Source: Rhizobium sp. SEMIA4064 (GTDB lineage: Bacteria; Pseudomonadota; Alphaproteobacteria; Rhizobiales; Rhizobiaceae). Taken from it: a stretch of DNA of 64,000 nt. The notes under the pieces were generated by a model that was given only the letters and a program-made list of their open reading frames with translations, made no database searches and was not told where the DNA came from. The position numbers and the translations under genes are program-made. Below, in pieces: positions 9,708-18,977 of this stretch; positions within the stretch are counted from its first letter, which is position 1, and each line of letters opens with the position of its first letter. The stretch spans positions 124,001 to 188,000 of the forward strand of contig NZ_PYJN01000016.1 in NCBI RefSeq assembly GCF_003025035.1. The letters are read 5' to 3'.

Positions 9708-11636
9708 TTGGTCGCGCTGGTCCCCAGTTCTGCGTTGGCAGGCAGATTTGCCCCTCTACAAAAGCTTGGTGCCGCGAGCCGACAACAGACGGCTTTACGT
9801 CAGCTTCTCAGCCTTATTCTGACCTTCCTGCTCGCACTTTCCACCATCGTCGTGGTCGAATGGGTCGCGCGCGGTGAGCTGACGGATCTCCCCGACTATT
9901 TCATGTCGCCGATCCATCCCGGCTTCACCACGGTCGGCATCGTCATGTTGCTGATGCTGGTGCTTGACGCCATGTTCGGCCGGGCGCACCAATCGATCTT
10001 GTTGGTTGTGCCCCTCGTCCTGGTTCCGGCCTTTATCTCCAATCAGAAGCAGCATTATCTTTCCGATCCGCTCTATCCTTCGGACTTCCTTTTTGCGCAT
10101 CAGATCCTGGAACTCATGCCGGTGATCGTGCGCGAGCGGCCGTGGACGGCGGTTGCCGTCGCTCTCGGGATTATCGCCTCGATCGTCGGACTCGCCCTTC
10201 TCTGGCGCTATACTTGGCGACATGCGACAGCGCTTTCGCGCAATGCAAGGATCGCGCGGCTGTCCGTCTGCCTGCCATTCATGGCCGTCTTCGTCTCGCA
10301 GATGGATCCGACGCAAAATTCCTTCATCAGGGAAAAGCTGCGCATCATCCCCATCGTCTGGGATCAGAAGGAAAACTACGGTTACAACGGCTTCATCATC
10401 GCCTTCTCGCTGAACCTGCCGATGGCCGACGTCAAAGCGCCTGCGGGCTATGGGCAAAATGTGATCGATGCCATACCTGCCCGCAACTATGGCTATCTTT
10501 CCGGCCCACGCGAAAAACCTGACATCATCATGCTGATGAGCGAGTCTTTCTGGGACCCGACCAGGCTTTCCGGTCTGACCTTTACGCCCGACCCCATGCC
10601 GAACATCCGCGTGGCGCAGTCGGGCTATGTCTTCTCCCCCGAATTCGGCGGCATGACCGCCAATGTCGAGTTCGAAGCTCTGACCGGCTTCTCCAACGCT
10701 TTCCTGCCCTATGGCAGCATCCCCTATCAGCAATATGTCCGCCGGCCGATGCCGTCGCTGGCCACCTTCTTTCGCGGCGAAGGCTATGCCGCGCGTTCCA
10801 TCCATCCATTCAGCGGCTGGTTCTGGAACCGCAACGAAGTCTACAAGGCTTTCGGTTTCGAGGAGTTCCGCACCGAGGAGACCATGCCACCCATGGAGAA
10901 GCGCGGCCTTTTCGCCTCCGACGACTCGCTGATGAAGGAGATCATGCGCGAGGGCGATGCCATGGAGCGGCCGTTCTTCTTCTTCGCCGTCACACTACAG
11001 GGCCACGGCCCGTACGAACCGCATCGCTATGCGGAAAACACGGTCGATATCAAAGGCGATCTGAGCGACGCCGATCGAGACACGCTTGCGACCTATACGC
11101 AAGGCGTGCGGGAAGCCGACCAGAGCTTGAAAATGCTGATGGATTGGGCGTCTAAGCGCGACCGTGAGACCATCATCGTCCTCTGGGGCGATCACCTGCC
11201 GCCGCTTGGCACGGTCTATCCGGATACGAATTACATGCCCGAGCAGGTGGCGACCCGAAAAGCGCCACTCGACATCATGAAGCGTGAGCACGAAACGCCA
11301 CTGGTCATCTGGTCGAGCAAAAAGGGCGTGCGCAAGGATGTCGGGACGATCAGCCCGTCGCAACTGCCCTATCACATCCTCAAGACCGCCGGCTACGAGC
11401 ACCCGTTCTACACCGGCTTTCTCGGCCGCCTGCAGAAGAAATACACCATCGTCGACCGTTACCAATTGGCGACGCGCGACAATCAGGCTTTTCCGGATTG
11501 GGCTCGCAAGGAGCAAAATCTCGATCCGCTGATGCGCGAGTATCGCTATCTACAGCATGACGCGATGTTCGGACACGAATATGGGCTCGACCGGTTCTTC
11601 CCGTCGCATGTCTTGCTGGCAGACCAAAGCAGCTAG
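9708..11636 (+). CDS. LTA synthase family (sulfatase-fold) phosphoglycerol transferase-like membrane protein
   Basis: About 642 residues. Several membrane helices occupy the first 210 or so residues. A periplasmic sulfatase-fold domain follows from about residue 270, with DIIMLMSESFWDPTRLS, the candidate nucleophile region GGMTANVEFEALTG, and WGDHLPPLG. The family moves phosphoglycerol from phospholipid to an acceptor. In Gram-negative rhizobia the likely acceptors are periplasmic cyclic glucans (MdoB/CgmB-like role); this is inference. There is no ATG at the 5' end. TTG 9708 with GGAG at 9698-9701 looks best; TTG 9696 is the alternative and adds four residues. Confidence 0.82.
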   Translation: MVALVPSSALAGRFAPLQKLGAASRQQTALRQLLSLILTFLLALSTIVVVEWVARGELTDLPDYFMSPIHPGFTTVGIVMLLMLVLDAMFGRAHQSILLVVPLVLVPAFISNQKQHYLSDPLYPSDFLFAHQILELMPVIVRERPWTAVAVALGIIASIVGLALLWRYTWRHATALSRNARIARLSVCLPFMAVFVSQMDPTQNSFIREKLRIIPIVWDQKENYGYNGFIIAFSLNLPMADVKAPAGYGQNVIDAIPARNYGYLSGPREKPDIIMLMSESFWDPTRLSGLTFTPDPMPNIRVAQSGYVFSPEFGGMTANVEFEALTGFSNAFLPYGSIPYQQYVRRPMPSLATFFRGEGYAARSIHPFSGWFWNRNEVYKAFGFEEFRTEETMPPMEKRGLFASDDSLMKEIMREGDAMERPFFFFAVTLQGHGPYEPHRYAENTVDIKGDLSDADRDTLATYTQGVREADQSLKMLMDWASKRDRETIIVLWGDHLPPLGTVYPDTNYMPEQVATRKAPLDIMKREHETPLVIWSSKKGVRKDVGTISPSQLPYHILKTAGYEHPFYTGFLGRLQKKYTIVDRYQLATRDNQAFPDWARKEQNLDPLMREYRYLQHDAMFGHEYGLDRFFPSHVLLADQSS

Positions 11637-11717
11637 ACTGCGACCCTTTTTGCATTGCATTTCCTGCGGGCAGTCGAATACTTGCGGCCAAATTGACCAA
11701 GTCTTCGGAGTGTTCCC

Positions 11718-12254
11718 ATGTATAATCTACCCAATTTCGTTCATCAGCATTTCGACAAGACGGCCGAGGAGCTCGGCGAGATCGAAAAACGCGTATTGAA
11801 AAAGGCGCATGAGCGGAAAATCGTTTCCACCGATATCAACGCCGCCTTTTCAGCCGAGGCATCCACCGGCGAACGCCTCGCAGACGGTATTGCACGCGTG
11901 GGCGGCTCCTGGTCCTTCATTCTGGCGTTCCTCGCCTTCCTCGTCGTCTGGTGCGTCGTCAACACCATCGTGCTCATGACCCGCGCCTTCGACCCCTACC
12001 CCTTCATCTTCCTCAACCTCGTCCTCTCCATGCTCGCCGCCATCCAGGCCCCGATCATCATGATGTCGCAGAACCGCCAGGCCGAACGCGACCGCTTCGA
12101 AGCTGCGAAGGATTACGAAGTCAATCTCAAGGCGGAATTGGAAGTGCTGTCCCTGCATCAGAAGATCGACTTGCATGTCCTGACAGAGCTGTCGGCGGTG
12201 CGAGAGGAAATAGCGAAACTGAACAGGCTCGTCGCACAGAAGAACGGGATTTGA
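11718..12254 (+). CDS. DUF1003 family membrane protein
   Basis: A 178-residue protein. An N-terminal cytoplasmic part is followed by two membrane helices (about 65-85 and 92-115) and a C-terminal coiled-coil-like segment (EAAKDYEVNLKAELEVLSLH). The block MMSQNRQAERDR after the second helix is typical of DUF1003. The function of this family is unknown. CGGAGTG precedes ATG 11718. It stands alone, 81 bp after the phosphoglycerol transferase gene. Confidence 0.85.
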   Translation: MYNLPNFVHQHFDKTAEELGEIEKRVLKKAHERKIVSTDINAAFSAEASTGERLADGIARVGGSWSFILAFLAFLVVWCVVNTIVLMTRAFDPYPFIFLNLVLSMLAAIQAPIIMMSQNRQAERDRFEAAKDYEVNLKAELEVLSLHQKIDLHVLTELSAVREEIAKLNRLVAQKNGI

Positions 12255-12282
12255 TGTCAAAGGCCATACTCAGGATCGGAAA

Positions 12283-12320
12283 TTGACTTTCAGCGATCTT
12301 CTTCTATTTTGTAATACAAA
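12283..12320 (+). promoter_or_regulatory. promoter and dyad operator of the toxin-antitoxin pair
   Basis: TTGACT (12283-12288) and TATTTT (12305-12310) with a 16-bp spacer form a sigma70-like promoter. The near-perfect dyad TTTGTAATACAAA (12308-12320) overlaps the -10 element, where an autoregulating ribbon-helix-helix antitoxin would be expected to bind. GGAGGT at 12322-12327 is the ribosome binding site of the antitoxin. Confidence 0.6.
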
Positions 12321-12334
12321 CGGAGGTGAAATAG

Positions 12335-12598
12335 ATGAAAAATCAAAGAGAGCTTTCCGACCCCATCACCTTGCGGGTTCCCGCTGACATTCTTGCAGAG
12401 ATTGAGGAGATCGCTGAGGTTTGCGAGCGGACGCGCAGTTGGGTTTTTGTCCGCGCGCTTAAATCATATCTCGCATCCGAAGGTCGTGAAGTATTGGAGA
12501 TCGCCAAGGCTCGCCGGGAGATGGCGAATGGCGAAGCATACGATCTCGACGATGTCATCAGTGAAGTGGCGAAGGTCGTCAAAGGGGCGGCCGCTTGA
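12335..12598 (+). CDS. ribbon-helix-helix antitoxin (CopG/RelB-like)
   Basis: An 87-residue protein whose N-terminal 45 residues fit a ribbon-helix-helix DNA-binding fold: the short strand PITLRVPADIL, then helix IEEIAEVCERTRSW, turn, and helix VRALKSYLASEG. The C-terminal half (EIAKARREMANGEAYDLDDV) would wrap the toxin. It is followed by a RelE/ParE-like gene with a 4-nt overlap, the classic antitoxin-toxin order. It probably represses its own promoter through the dyad just upstream. Confidence 0.85.
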   Translation: MKNQRELSDPITLRVPADILAEIEEIAEVCERTRSWVFVRALKSYLASEGREVLEIAKARREMANGEAYDLDDVISEVAKVVKGAAA

Positions 12599-12918
12599 AA
12601 CGAGTTCGCCTTTCGGCTGGCGCCAGAGCATACATCAGGTCGGAGGCGCAATATCTGAAGGATAGAAGTCCGGCTGCAGCTCTCCGTTTTCTCGACGACC
12701 TGAATCGGCTCAAAACCAACCTGCTTCTTTTCCCGTTAATGGGCTTTCAGAGCGACGAATTACCGATCCCCGGCGTTCTGAGATTCACTATGGGAGATTA
12801 TCTGGTCGACTACGAAGTCGCTGGTGATCTGATAGAGATCAGAGCTATTCGCCATGGCCATCAAAGACCTCCGGGTCTCGCGATCGATGATGATTTCGAT
12901 TTCGAGGGTTCCGAATAA
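12595..12918 (+). CDS. RelE/ParE family toxin
   Basis: A 107-residue protein with the RelE/ParE pattern: basic N-terminus MKRVRLSAGARAYIRSEAQY, central RFLDDLNRLKTNLLLFPLMG, and C-terminal strand YEVAGDLIEIRAIRHGHQRP. The family either cleaves mRNA on the ribosome or poisons gyrase; which one applies here cannot be said. It starts with TTG overlapping the antitoxin stop (TTGA), which couples its translation to the antitoxin. An acidic tail (DDDFDFEGSE) extends past the usual end. The last 58 bp overlap the convergent GFA gene. Confidence 0.85.
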   Translation: MKRVRLSAGARAYIRSEAQYLKDRSPAAALRFLDDLNRLKTNLLLFPLMGFQSDELPIPGVLRFTMGDYLVDYEVAGDLIEIRAIRHGHQRPPGLAIDDDFDFEGSE

Positions 12919-13364
12919 ATTGACTGCTCACCCTCTGGTCGGTCCGAAGGCCCTGCCGTCAGCAATCCCGGCCGCCCTTGCTTGTATTGCGGCAATCCAT
13001 CGCCGATCTCGTAAAAATCGCCCTTGTCGGCACAATAGATATGGTAGGCCAGCTTTAGGTCACTTGGATTATCGAAGAGGCCAGCCATGATCGAGATTTC
13101 CCCGGCGTCGTCGGCGACCCAGAAAAGTGCCGAACCGCAGGTTCGGCAGAAGCCCCGACGGGCAAAGGAGCTGGCGCGATACCAGGTGATCGCGTCTTCG
13201 CCTTCGATCGTGATGTTGTCGAGGGGAACATTGGTCGCGGCGTAGTAGAGCCCCGTCTGCTTGCGGCACTGCGAGCAGTGACAGGCGACCACCTCCCGCA
13301 ATGGGCCACGTGTTTTGAAACGCACGCTGCCGCAGAGGCAAGCGCCGGTGTGATCGTCATTCAT
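12861..13364 (-). CDS. GFA family (glutathione-dependent formaldehyde-activating-like) zinc protein
   Basis: A 167-residue protein with the zinc-binding cysteine pattern of the GFA family: CLCGSV, CHCSQCRK and CRTCGS. The fold is shared with glutathione-dependent formaldehyde-activating enzyme, but most members have no proven activity. It is cytoplasmic. The C-terminal 20 residues (Ser/Lys-rich) are encoded in the region that overlaps the toxin gene, so that tail may be poorly constrained. Confidence 0.88.
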   Translation of the reverse strand: MNDDHTGACLCGSVRFKTRGPLREVVACHCSQCRKQTGLYYAATNVPLDNITIEGEDAITWYRASSFARRGFCRTCGSALFWVADDAGEISIMAGLFDNPSDLKLAYHIYCADKGDFYEIGDGLPQYKQGRPGLLTAGPSDRPEGEQSIYSEPSKSKSSSIARPGGL

Positions 13365-13460
13365 GCTGATCCCCTCTCTTTTCGCGACAACTTCGACGAC
13401 GATGTCCGTCGCGTCAAATGCAAAGAAGTGAAGGACGCTTCAGCAGGATTGATTTGCACA

Positions 13461-13490
13461 AAAAACGGGCCGGTATGAGCCGGCCCGTTT
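13461..13490 (-). terminator. rho-independent terminator of the DAHP synthase gene
   Basis: Perfect 11-bp stem (13463-13473 with 13480-13490, 6-nt loop), followed on the minus strand by a T-run, about 25 bp after the stop at 13515. The flanking TTTGCA/TGCAAA sequences extend the dyad. Confidence 0.85.
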
Positions 13491-13514
13491 GCAAATGATG
13501 ATGACAGCTTTCGA

Positions 13515-14888
13515 TCAGCCGTGCGCGCGCATACGCTTCTCGTCCCGGCCGCCCTTCATGCGTTCGGCGAGCAGGAAAGCAAGCTCCAGCGCCTGGTCGG
13601 CATTCAAGCGCGGATCGCAATGGGTATGGTAGCGATCCTGCAGATCCTCTGCACCGACGGCGCGAGCGCCGCCTGTGCATTCGGTCACATCCTTGCCGGT
13701 CATCTCGATGTGGATGCCGCCAGGATGCGTGCCCTCGGCGCGGTGAATCTGGAAGAAGCTTTCGACTTCCGACAAAATCCGCTCGAACGGCCGGGTCTTG
13801 TAGTTGTTGAGCGTGATCGTGTTGCCATGCATCGGATCGCAGGACCAGACGACCTTGCGGCCTTCGCGCTCGACAGCGCGAATGAGACGCGGCAGATTGT
13901 CGGCGACCTTGTCATGGCCGAAGCGGCAGATCAGCGTCAGGCGACCTGCTTCATTCTCCGGGTTCAGAATATCGATCAGGTTGATGAGATCGTCCGCCTG
14001 CAGCGAAGGACCGCACTTCAGACCGATCGGGTTCTTGATGCCGCGGAAATATTCGACATGGGCGTGATCGGCCTGACGCGTGCGGTCGCCGATCCAGAGC
14101 ATGTGCCCGGAGGTGGCATACCAGTCGCCGGTGGTGGAATCGACGCGGGTGAAGGCTTCTTCATAGCCGAGCAGCAGCGCCTCGTGGCTGGTGAAGAAAT
14201 CGGTCTCGCGCAGACTCGCATTGCTCTCGGCAGTGATGCCAATCGCGCGCATGAAATCCATGGTCTCGCCGATGCGATCGGCAAGCTTGCGGTAGCGCTC
14301 GCCCTGCGGGCTGTCCTTGACGAAGCCGAGCATCCACTTCTGCACGTTTTCGAGATTGGCGTAGCCGCCCATGGCGAAGGCGCGCAGCAGGTTCAGCGTC
14401 GCGGCAGACTGGCGGTAAGCCATCATCTGACGGTCCGGATTGGGAATGCGTGCTTCTTCGGTGAACTCGATGCCGTTGATGATGTCGCCGCGATAGCTCG
14501 GCAGCGACACGCCATTCTGCGTTTCGATGTTCGAAGACCGCGGCTTGGCGAACTGACCGGCAATACGGCCGACCTTCACGACGGGCAGTTGCGCACCAAA
14601 GGTCAGGACGACGGCCATCTGCAGGAAGGCGCGGAAGAAGTCGCGGATGGTGTCGGCACCATGCTCGGCGAAGCTTTCGGCACAGTCGCCACCCTGAAGC
14701 AGAAAACCGTTGCCTTCGGCGACATTGGCAAGATGCGCCTTTAAACGACGAGCTTCACCGGCAAAAACGAGCGGAGGATAGCTTGCAAGCTGCGCTTCGG
14801 TAGCCGCCAGCGCTGCCTGATCCGGATATTCCGGCACCTGCTGGATCGGTTTTTGCCGCCAACTATTCGGTGTCCAATTCTGTGCCAT
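13515..14888 (-). CDS. 3-deoxy-7-phosphoheptulonate (DAHP) synthase, class II
   Basis: A 457-residue plant-type (AroA II) DAHP synthase. It condenses phosphoenolpyruvate and erythrose-4-phosphate, the first step of the shikimate pathway. Characteristic segments are [31 protein letters not shown], the Arg/Lys-rich active site around [23 protein letters not shown], and [11 protein letters not shown] 14888 is chosen over an in-frame start at 14909 because AGGTGAG precedes it and class II enzymes start close to this WTPNSWR block. It has its own terminator. Confidence 0.95.
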   Translation of the reverse strand: MAQNWTPNSWRQKPIQQVPEYPDQAALAATEAQLASYPPLVFAGEARRLKAHLANVAEGNGFLLQGGDCAESFAEHGADTIRDFFRAFLQMAVVLTFGAQLPVVKVGRIAGQFAKPRSSNIETQNGVSLPSYRGDIINGIEFTEEARIPNPDRQMMAYRQSAATLNLLRAFAMGGYANLENVQKWMLGFVKDSPQGERYRKLADRIGETMDFMRAIGITAESNASLRETDFFTSHEALLLGYEEAFTRVDSTTGDWYATSGHMLWIGDRTRQADHAHVEYFRGIKNPIGLKCGPSLQADDLINLIDILNPENEAGRLTLICRFGHDKVADNLPRLIRAVEREGRKVVWSCDPMHGNTITLNNYKTRPFERILSEVESFFQIHRAEGTHPGGIHIEMTGKDVTECTGGARAVGAEDLQDRYHTHCDPRLNADQALELAFLLAERMKGGRDEKRMRAHG

Positions 14889-15037
14889 CTCACTCACCTG
14901 TTTTCGCACTCGGTCTTTGCCAAGTGTCTCGCCGTCATAAATAACGCGCGCTTATAAACCTTTGCCGGCTGCTTGCAAAGGCGAACCATCTATTCAAGAT
15001 GGTCTTTTGTGCGCGGTTGGAATTGCTGCCTAATTCT

Positions 15038-16423
15038 TTATACGCGCTCGCCGTTACGGATGCGATAGCTCGGCGTATACATCGTCACCAACTCTTCGGA
15101 CGCCGTCGGGTGAACGGCCATGGTGCGGTCGAAATCTTCCTTGGTGCAACCGGCCTTCACGGGAATGCCGAGCAACTGCGCCATCTCGCCGGCGTCATGG
15201 CCGAGAATATGCGCGCCGATCACTTTGCGGTCGGCGGCATTGACGATCAGCTTCATGATTATCTTCTCGCTGCGGCCCGACAATGTTGCCTTCATCGGCC
15301 GGAACTGGGCACGATAAATTTCGAGGTCCCGAAACCGCTTCGCGGCGTCCTCTTCGGTCAGGCCGACCGTGCCGATCTCCGGCTGCGAGAAGACGGCGGT
15401 CGGGATCAGTTCATGATCCGGGCGGGTCGGATTGTTCTTGTAGACGGTTTCGATGAAGCACATGGCCTCATGGATCGCCACGGGGGTCAGTTGTACCCGA
15501 TCTGTGACATCGCCAAGCGCGTAGATGTTCGGCACCGATGTCCGCGAATATTCATCGACGATGATGGCACCGAGTTCGTTGACCGCGACGCCGGCAGCCT
15601 CAAGCCCGATATTCTTGGTGTTCGGCGTGCGGCCGAGCGCCAGCATCACCGTGTCCACCGTCAGCCGCTTATCGTTCTTCGTCAGAACGCTCAGGCCATC
15701 TTCCGTCTTCGTCACCCGCTCGATGATGTCGTGGCAGAGGATACGGATGCCCTTGGCCTCCATCGCCTCATGCAGGCCCTTGCGCAGGTCCTGATCGAAG
15801 CGGGATAGGATCTCGGCGCCGCGATAGATCAATGTCGTCTCGACACCGAGCCCGTGGAAGATGTTGGCGAATTCCACGGCGATATAGCCGCCGCCGGCAA
15901 TCAGGATCGATTTCGGCAGCTCTTCCAGATGGAACGCCTCATTGGAAGAGATGCAGAGCTCGTGGCCGGGAAGCGCCAGATGCAGGTTCGGCGTACCACC
16001 GGTGGCAACGACGATCGTTTCGGCCGTGACGGTTTTGCCAGTCTTCAGCAGGCGGATCGTATGGGCATCGACCAGCTCGGCGCGCGTATCGAAGATCTCG
16101 GCCTTGGCATTGTCGAGCCCCTTGCGATAGAGCCCTTCCAGGCGGGCGATTTCCTTGTCCTTCGCTTCGATCAGCTTCTTCCAGTCGAATGTGCTTTCGC
16201 CCACCGTCCAGCCGAAACCGGCTGCGTCCTCAAAATGCTCGCTATATTGCGAAGCGTAGACGAAGAGCTTCTTCGGAACGCAGCCGCGGATAACGCAGGT
16301 GCCGCCATAGCGGTATTCCTCGGCGATGCCGACCTTCTTTCCGAGGGACGCGGCAACGCGTGCGCCGCGCACGCCGCCGGAACCGCCGCCAATGACGAAA
16401 AGATCGAAATCGAAGGAAGACAT
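15038..16423 (-). CDS. gor: glutathione-disulfide reductase
   Basis: A 461-residue FAD-dependent disulfide reductase. An N-terminal FAD-binding GGGSGG (about residue 12) and the redox-active pair Cys43/Cys48 (GGTCVIRGCVPKK) are followed by an NADPH-binding domain (AGGGYIAVEFANIF), ALGRTPNT, and the dimerisation domain with catalytic His in HPTASEE. PKKLFVYAS after the cysteines fits glutathione reductase better than lipoamide dehydrogenase. ATG 16423 has CAGGAGT upstream; a longer frame to 16468 lacks such a site. It lies downstream of rpiA and the DUF2059 gene but is separated from them by a terminator. Confidence 0.93.
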   Translation of the reverse strand: MSSFDFDLFVIGGGSGGVRGARVAASLGKKVGIAEEYRYGGTCVIRGCVPKKLFVYASQYSEHFEDAAGFGWTVGESTFDWKKLIEAKDKEIARLEGLYRKGLDNAKAEIFDTRAELVDAHTIRLLKTGKTVTAETIVVATGGTPNLHLALPGHELCISSNEAFHLEELPKSILIAGGGYIAVEFANIFHGLGVETTLIYRGAEILSRFDQDLRKGLHEAMEAKGIRILCHDIIERVTKTEDGLSVLTKNDKRLTVDTVMLALGRTPNTKNIGLEAAGVAVNELGAIIVDEYSRTSVPNIYALGDVTDRVQLTPVAIHEAMCFIETVYKNNPTRPDHELIPTAVFSQPEIGTVGLTEEDAAKRFRDLEIYRAQFRPMKATLSGRSEKIIMKLIVNAADRKVIGAHILGHDAGEMAQLLGIPVKAGCTKEDFDRTMAVHPTASEELVTMYTPSYRIRNGERV

Positions 16424-16503
16424 TCGAATACTCCTGCAGAAATGAAACGGCACGCAACGCACCGACAAAGGATCGGCACTGATATAGGATTTCGAAGGGC
16501 AAA

Positions 16504-16533
16504 AAGAAAAGCCCGGAACGATATCCGGGCTTT
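16504..16533 (-). terminator. rho-independent terminator of the rpiA-DUF2059 operon
   Basis: Perfect 10-bp stem AAAGCCCGGA/TCCGGGCTTT (16508-16517 with 16524-16533, 6-nt loop), followed on the minus strand by a T-rich run. It lies about 60 bp after the DUF2059 stop and upstream of gor. Confidence 0.85.
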
Positions 16534-16593
16534 GAAATTCGAAGGTCTAGTCCGCGATCCCGAAAAATGTGGAGATCGTGGAAAGGATCAAGC

Positions 16594-17187
16594 TTACTTC
16601 TGCTTCGCTGCCGGCTTCTGTGCTGGAGCCGTCGCCGGTGCCTGCTGAGCGTTGTCGGTGGCGTCCGTCGGCACGGGAGCGATCGGGGCCTTCACAACCT
16701 TCTGCAGAGCGTCACTGCTTTGGTTGGCGAGATCCCGCGAGATGCCCTGCCCCCAGATATCGGCAGCCTTGTAAAGCGCGCGCGTTGCGATCGGGCCGTC
16801 CTTGAGAAGCTTCTTGCCAGCCGGCGAGTTGTAGAAATCGGCAATCGCTTTCAGTTCGTCGGTGCTAAAAGCCTTCGCATAGGTCACGGCAGCTTCCCGC
16901 TCGAGATCGGCGCGGCGCGGCGCCAGAGCAAGTGCGGTTGCATCGACGGACGAATTGATGGCGTCACCGAAGTTCGGGTTCGCCTGGATCATCGTGCTCT
17001 TCAATTGCTCGGCGAGATTCGGCAGGATGTTGTCGAACTGGTTCGTGATGCCGAGCGCGGTGATTGCCGCCCGCGCGGCCTTGATCTGCTCTTCCGAGAC
17101 TTCCTGAGCGCTGGCGGAACCGAGCGCGATTCCCGAAAGAACGATGGTCGCAGCGGCAAAACGGCCAAGACCCGCTATTTTGATCAT
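16594..17187 (-). CDS. secreted DUF2059 domain protein
   Basis: A 197-residue protein with a clear signal peptide (cleavage near GSASAQ, about residue 28) and a DUF2059 domain: YAKAFSTDELKAIADFYNSPAGKKLL, with a C-terminal Ala/Pro/Gln-rich tail. Function is unknown; periplasmic location is predicted. The frame stays open far upstream to 17550 but that region is rpiA; ATG 17187 is the start of the signal peptide and lies 13 bp after the rpiA stop, so the two form an operon. Confidence 0.88.
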   Translation of the reverse strand: MIKIAGLGRFAAATIVLSGIALGSASAQEVSEEQIKAARAAITALGITNQFDNILPNLAEQLKSTMIQANPNFGDAINSSVDATALALAPRRADLEREAAVTYAKAFSTDELKAIADFYNSPAGKKLLKDGPIATRALYKAADIWGQGISRDLANQSSDALQKVVKAPIAPVPTDATDNAQQAPATAPAQKPAAKQK

Positions 17188-17200
17188 GAGTTCAGTGCTC

Positions 17201-17902
17201 CTATGTATTGTTCGCCTGCAACGTGCGTGCGCCGGCAGGACCGGCAATGATCGCAAGTGTCGCCATGTTGATGAAGAGCCCGTGTTCGACAACACCGGGA
17301 ATCGAATGCAGCTCAATCGACAGCGCCTCTGCATCAGGAATGCGGCCAAAAGATGCGTCGATAATGAAATGCCCACCGTCGGTAAGGAAGTTACCATCGC
17401 CCGACTGGCGCAGGCTGAGCGCCCCGGAGAGGCCAAGGCGGGATGCCGCCTTCTCGATCTTGATACGCGTGGAAACGAGGCCGAACGGATTGACCTCGAT
17501 CGGCAGCGGAAACGCGCCAAGCGTCTCGACGACCTTGCTCTGGTCGGCAATGACGATCATCCGGGCCGATGAAGCTGCGACGATTTTTTCCCGCAGCAAA
17601 GCACCGCCGCCGCCCTTGATCAGCCGCAGCGCGCCGTCCAGTTCATCGGCACCGTCGATGGTAAGGTCAAGCTCGGGAAGCTCATCGAGCGACTTCAGCG
17701 GCACGCCGAGTTCGACGCAGAGCTTTGCCGTACGCTCGGAGGTCGGAACGCCCTCGATCACGAGGCCAGCCTCAACCTTCTCGGCAAGCAACCGAACGAA
17801 TTCTTCCGCCGTGCTGCCCGTGCCAATCCCGAGCCGCATGCCGCTTTCGACATGGGCCAGAGCCGCTCTAGCAGCTTCGATCTTCAATTGGCGGGCGTCC
17901 AT
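17201..17902 (-). CDS. rpiA: ribose-5-phosphate isomerase A
   Basis: A 233-residue enzyme interconverting ribose-5-phosphate and ribulose-5-phosphate in the pentose phosphate pathway. RpiA motifs are present: [29 protein letters not shown], the glycine loop [12 protein letters not shown], and the C-terminal [11 protein letters not shown] 17902 gives the normal family length; the open frame to 17986 adds unrelated residues. It is first in the operon with the DUF2059 gene and divergent from the phosphoglycolate phosphatase gene. Confidence 0.95.
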   Translation of the reverse strand: MDARQLKIEAARAALAHVESGMRLGIGTGSTAEEFVRLLAEKVEAGLVIEGVPTSERTAKLCVELGVPLKSLDELPELDLTIDGADELDGALRLIKGGGGALLREKIVAASSARMIVIADQSKVVETLGAFPLPIEVNPFGLVSTRIKIEKAASRLGLSGALSLRQSGDGNFLTDGGHFIIDASFGRIPDAEALSIELHSIPGVVEHGLFINMATLAIIAGPAGARTLQANNT

Positions 17903-18097
17903 GCGCCACCTGCTCCCGATTGTTACGTTGGAGTGCTGTTTACACGGCTCTCCCCGCAAACGAAAGCCAAAATAACGGCGCCTCATAGAAATCCGCGACC
18001 ATATTCGGCAGGGCTTAAAGAGGCTTTGGTTGCAATTGCCAGCCTGATCTTTTAACTCGAAAAGACCTGCTTCTTCTTACCCAAAGGCTGATTGCTC

Positions 18098-18772
18098 GTG
18101 AAATCTCCCCTTGTCGTATTCGATCTCGACGGCACATTGATCGACACCGCGCCCGATCTCATCGCGAGCCTCAACCATACGATCGCCAGCCTCGATCTCG
18201 CTCCAGTCAATTACGAAAACCTGACGCATCTCGTCGGGCACGGCGCGCAAGCCATGATCGAACGGGCCTGCCGCCTGCGCGGCCATCCGCTCGAATCCGG
18301 CGATCTGCCGCCGCTGCTGCAGCGCTTCATCGCTTTTTATACCGACACCATGCCCGGCGACAGCAAGCCTTTCCCCGGCATCGTCAACGCCATGGATGCG
18401 CTGAAGGCCGCAGGCTTTGGTCTGGCGGTCTGCACGAACAAGCTGGAAAAACTGGCGGTGACGCTGATCGAGCGGCTGAACCTGACGCATTATTTCGACG
18501 TCATCACCGGCGGCGACACCTTCACCGTCCGCAAGCCGGATGCACAGCATCTGATCGGCACCATCGAGCGCGCCGGCGGAACACTTTCCCGCACAGTCAT
18601 GGTCGGCGACAGCGCCAACGACATATTGGTCGCCCACAATGCCGGTGTGCCTTCGATCGCCGTGCCCTTCGGCTATTCCGATGTCGGCGTCGAAACATTG
18701 GGACCGAGCCGGGTCATCACGCATTACGACGAATTGACACCCGACCTCGTTCGCGGACTGCTGGCTGCATAG
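18098..18772 (+). CDS. gph: phosphoglycolate phosphatase (HAD superfamily)
   Basis: A 224-residue HAD hydrolase: motif I VFDLDGTLIDTAPDL, motif II in CTNKLEK, motif III Lys in RKPDAQH, and motif IV VGDSANDILVAHNAG. A helical cap lies between motifs I and II. The family removes 2-phosphoglycolate made by oxygenase activity or DNA repair. GTG 18098 is used; TTG 18092 with AAAGG 4 nt upstream is an equally possible start and adds two residues. Divergent from rpiA. Confidence 0.88.
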   Translation: MKSPLVVFDLDGTLIDTAPDLIASLNHTIASLDLAPVNYENLTHLVGHGAQAMIERACRLRGHPLESGDLPPLLQRFIAFYTDTMPGDSKPFPGIVNAMDALKAAGFGLAVCTNKLEKLAVTLIERLNLTHYFDVITGGDTFTVRKPDAQHLIGTIERAGGTLSRTVMVGDSANDILVAHNAGVPSIAVPFGYSDVGVETLGPSRVITHYDELTPDLVRGLLAA

Positions 18773-18977
18773 AGCAGCGAAACGTCAGATCGTAAAATCG
18801 CCAGCGCTGTCTTTTTTCTTAGAGTTGTAGCGGGTCTTGCGTAATTCGCGCTCCTGCGCCACAACTCATTCACGCCTCAGCTCAAACGAAACGATCGGCC
18901 GGTTTTGCAACAGATGATCCGGCTTGGTGTGCGTCGAAGATGAAGTGTACAACGCATCTCGACAGCGGAGCGCACGC

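Noticed and set aside
13521-14744. 407-codon plus-strand frame opposite DAHP synthase
   Set aside because: Antisense shadow without family features; the minus frame is an intact class II DAHP synthase.
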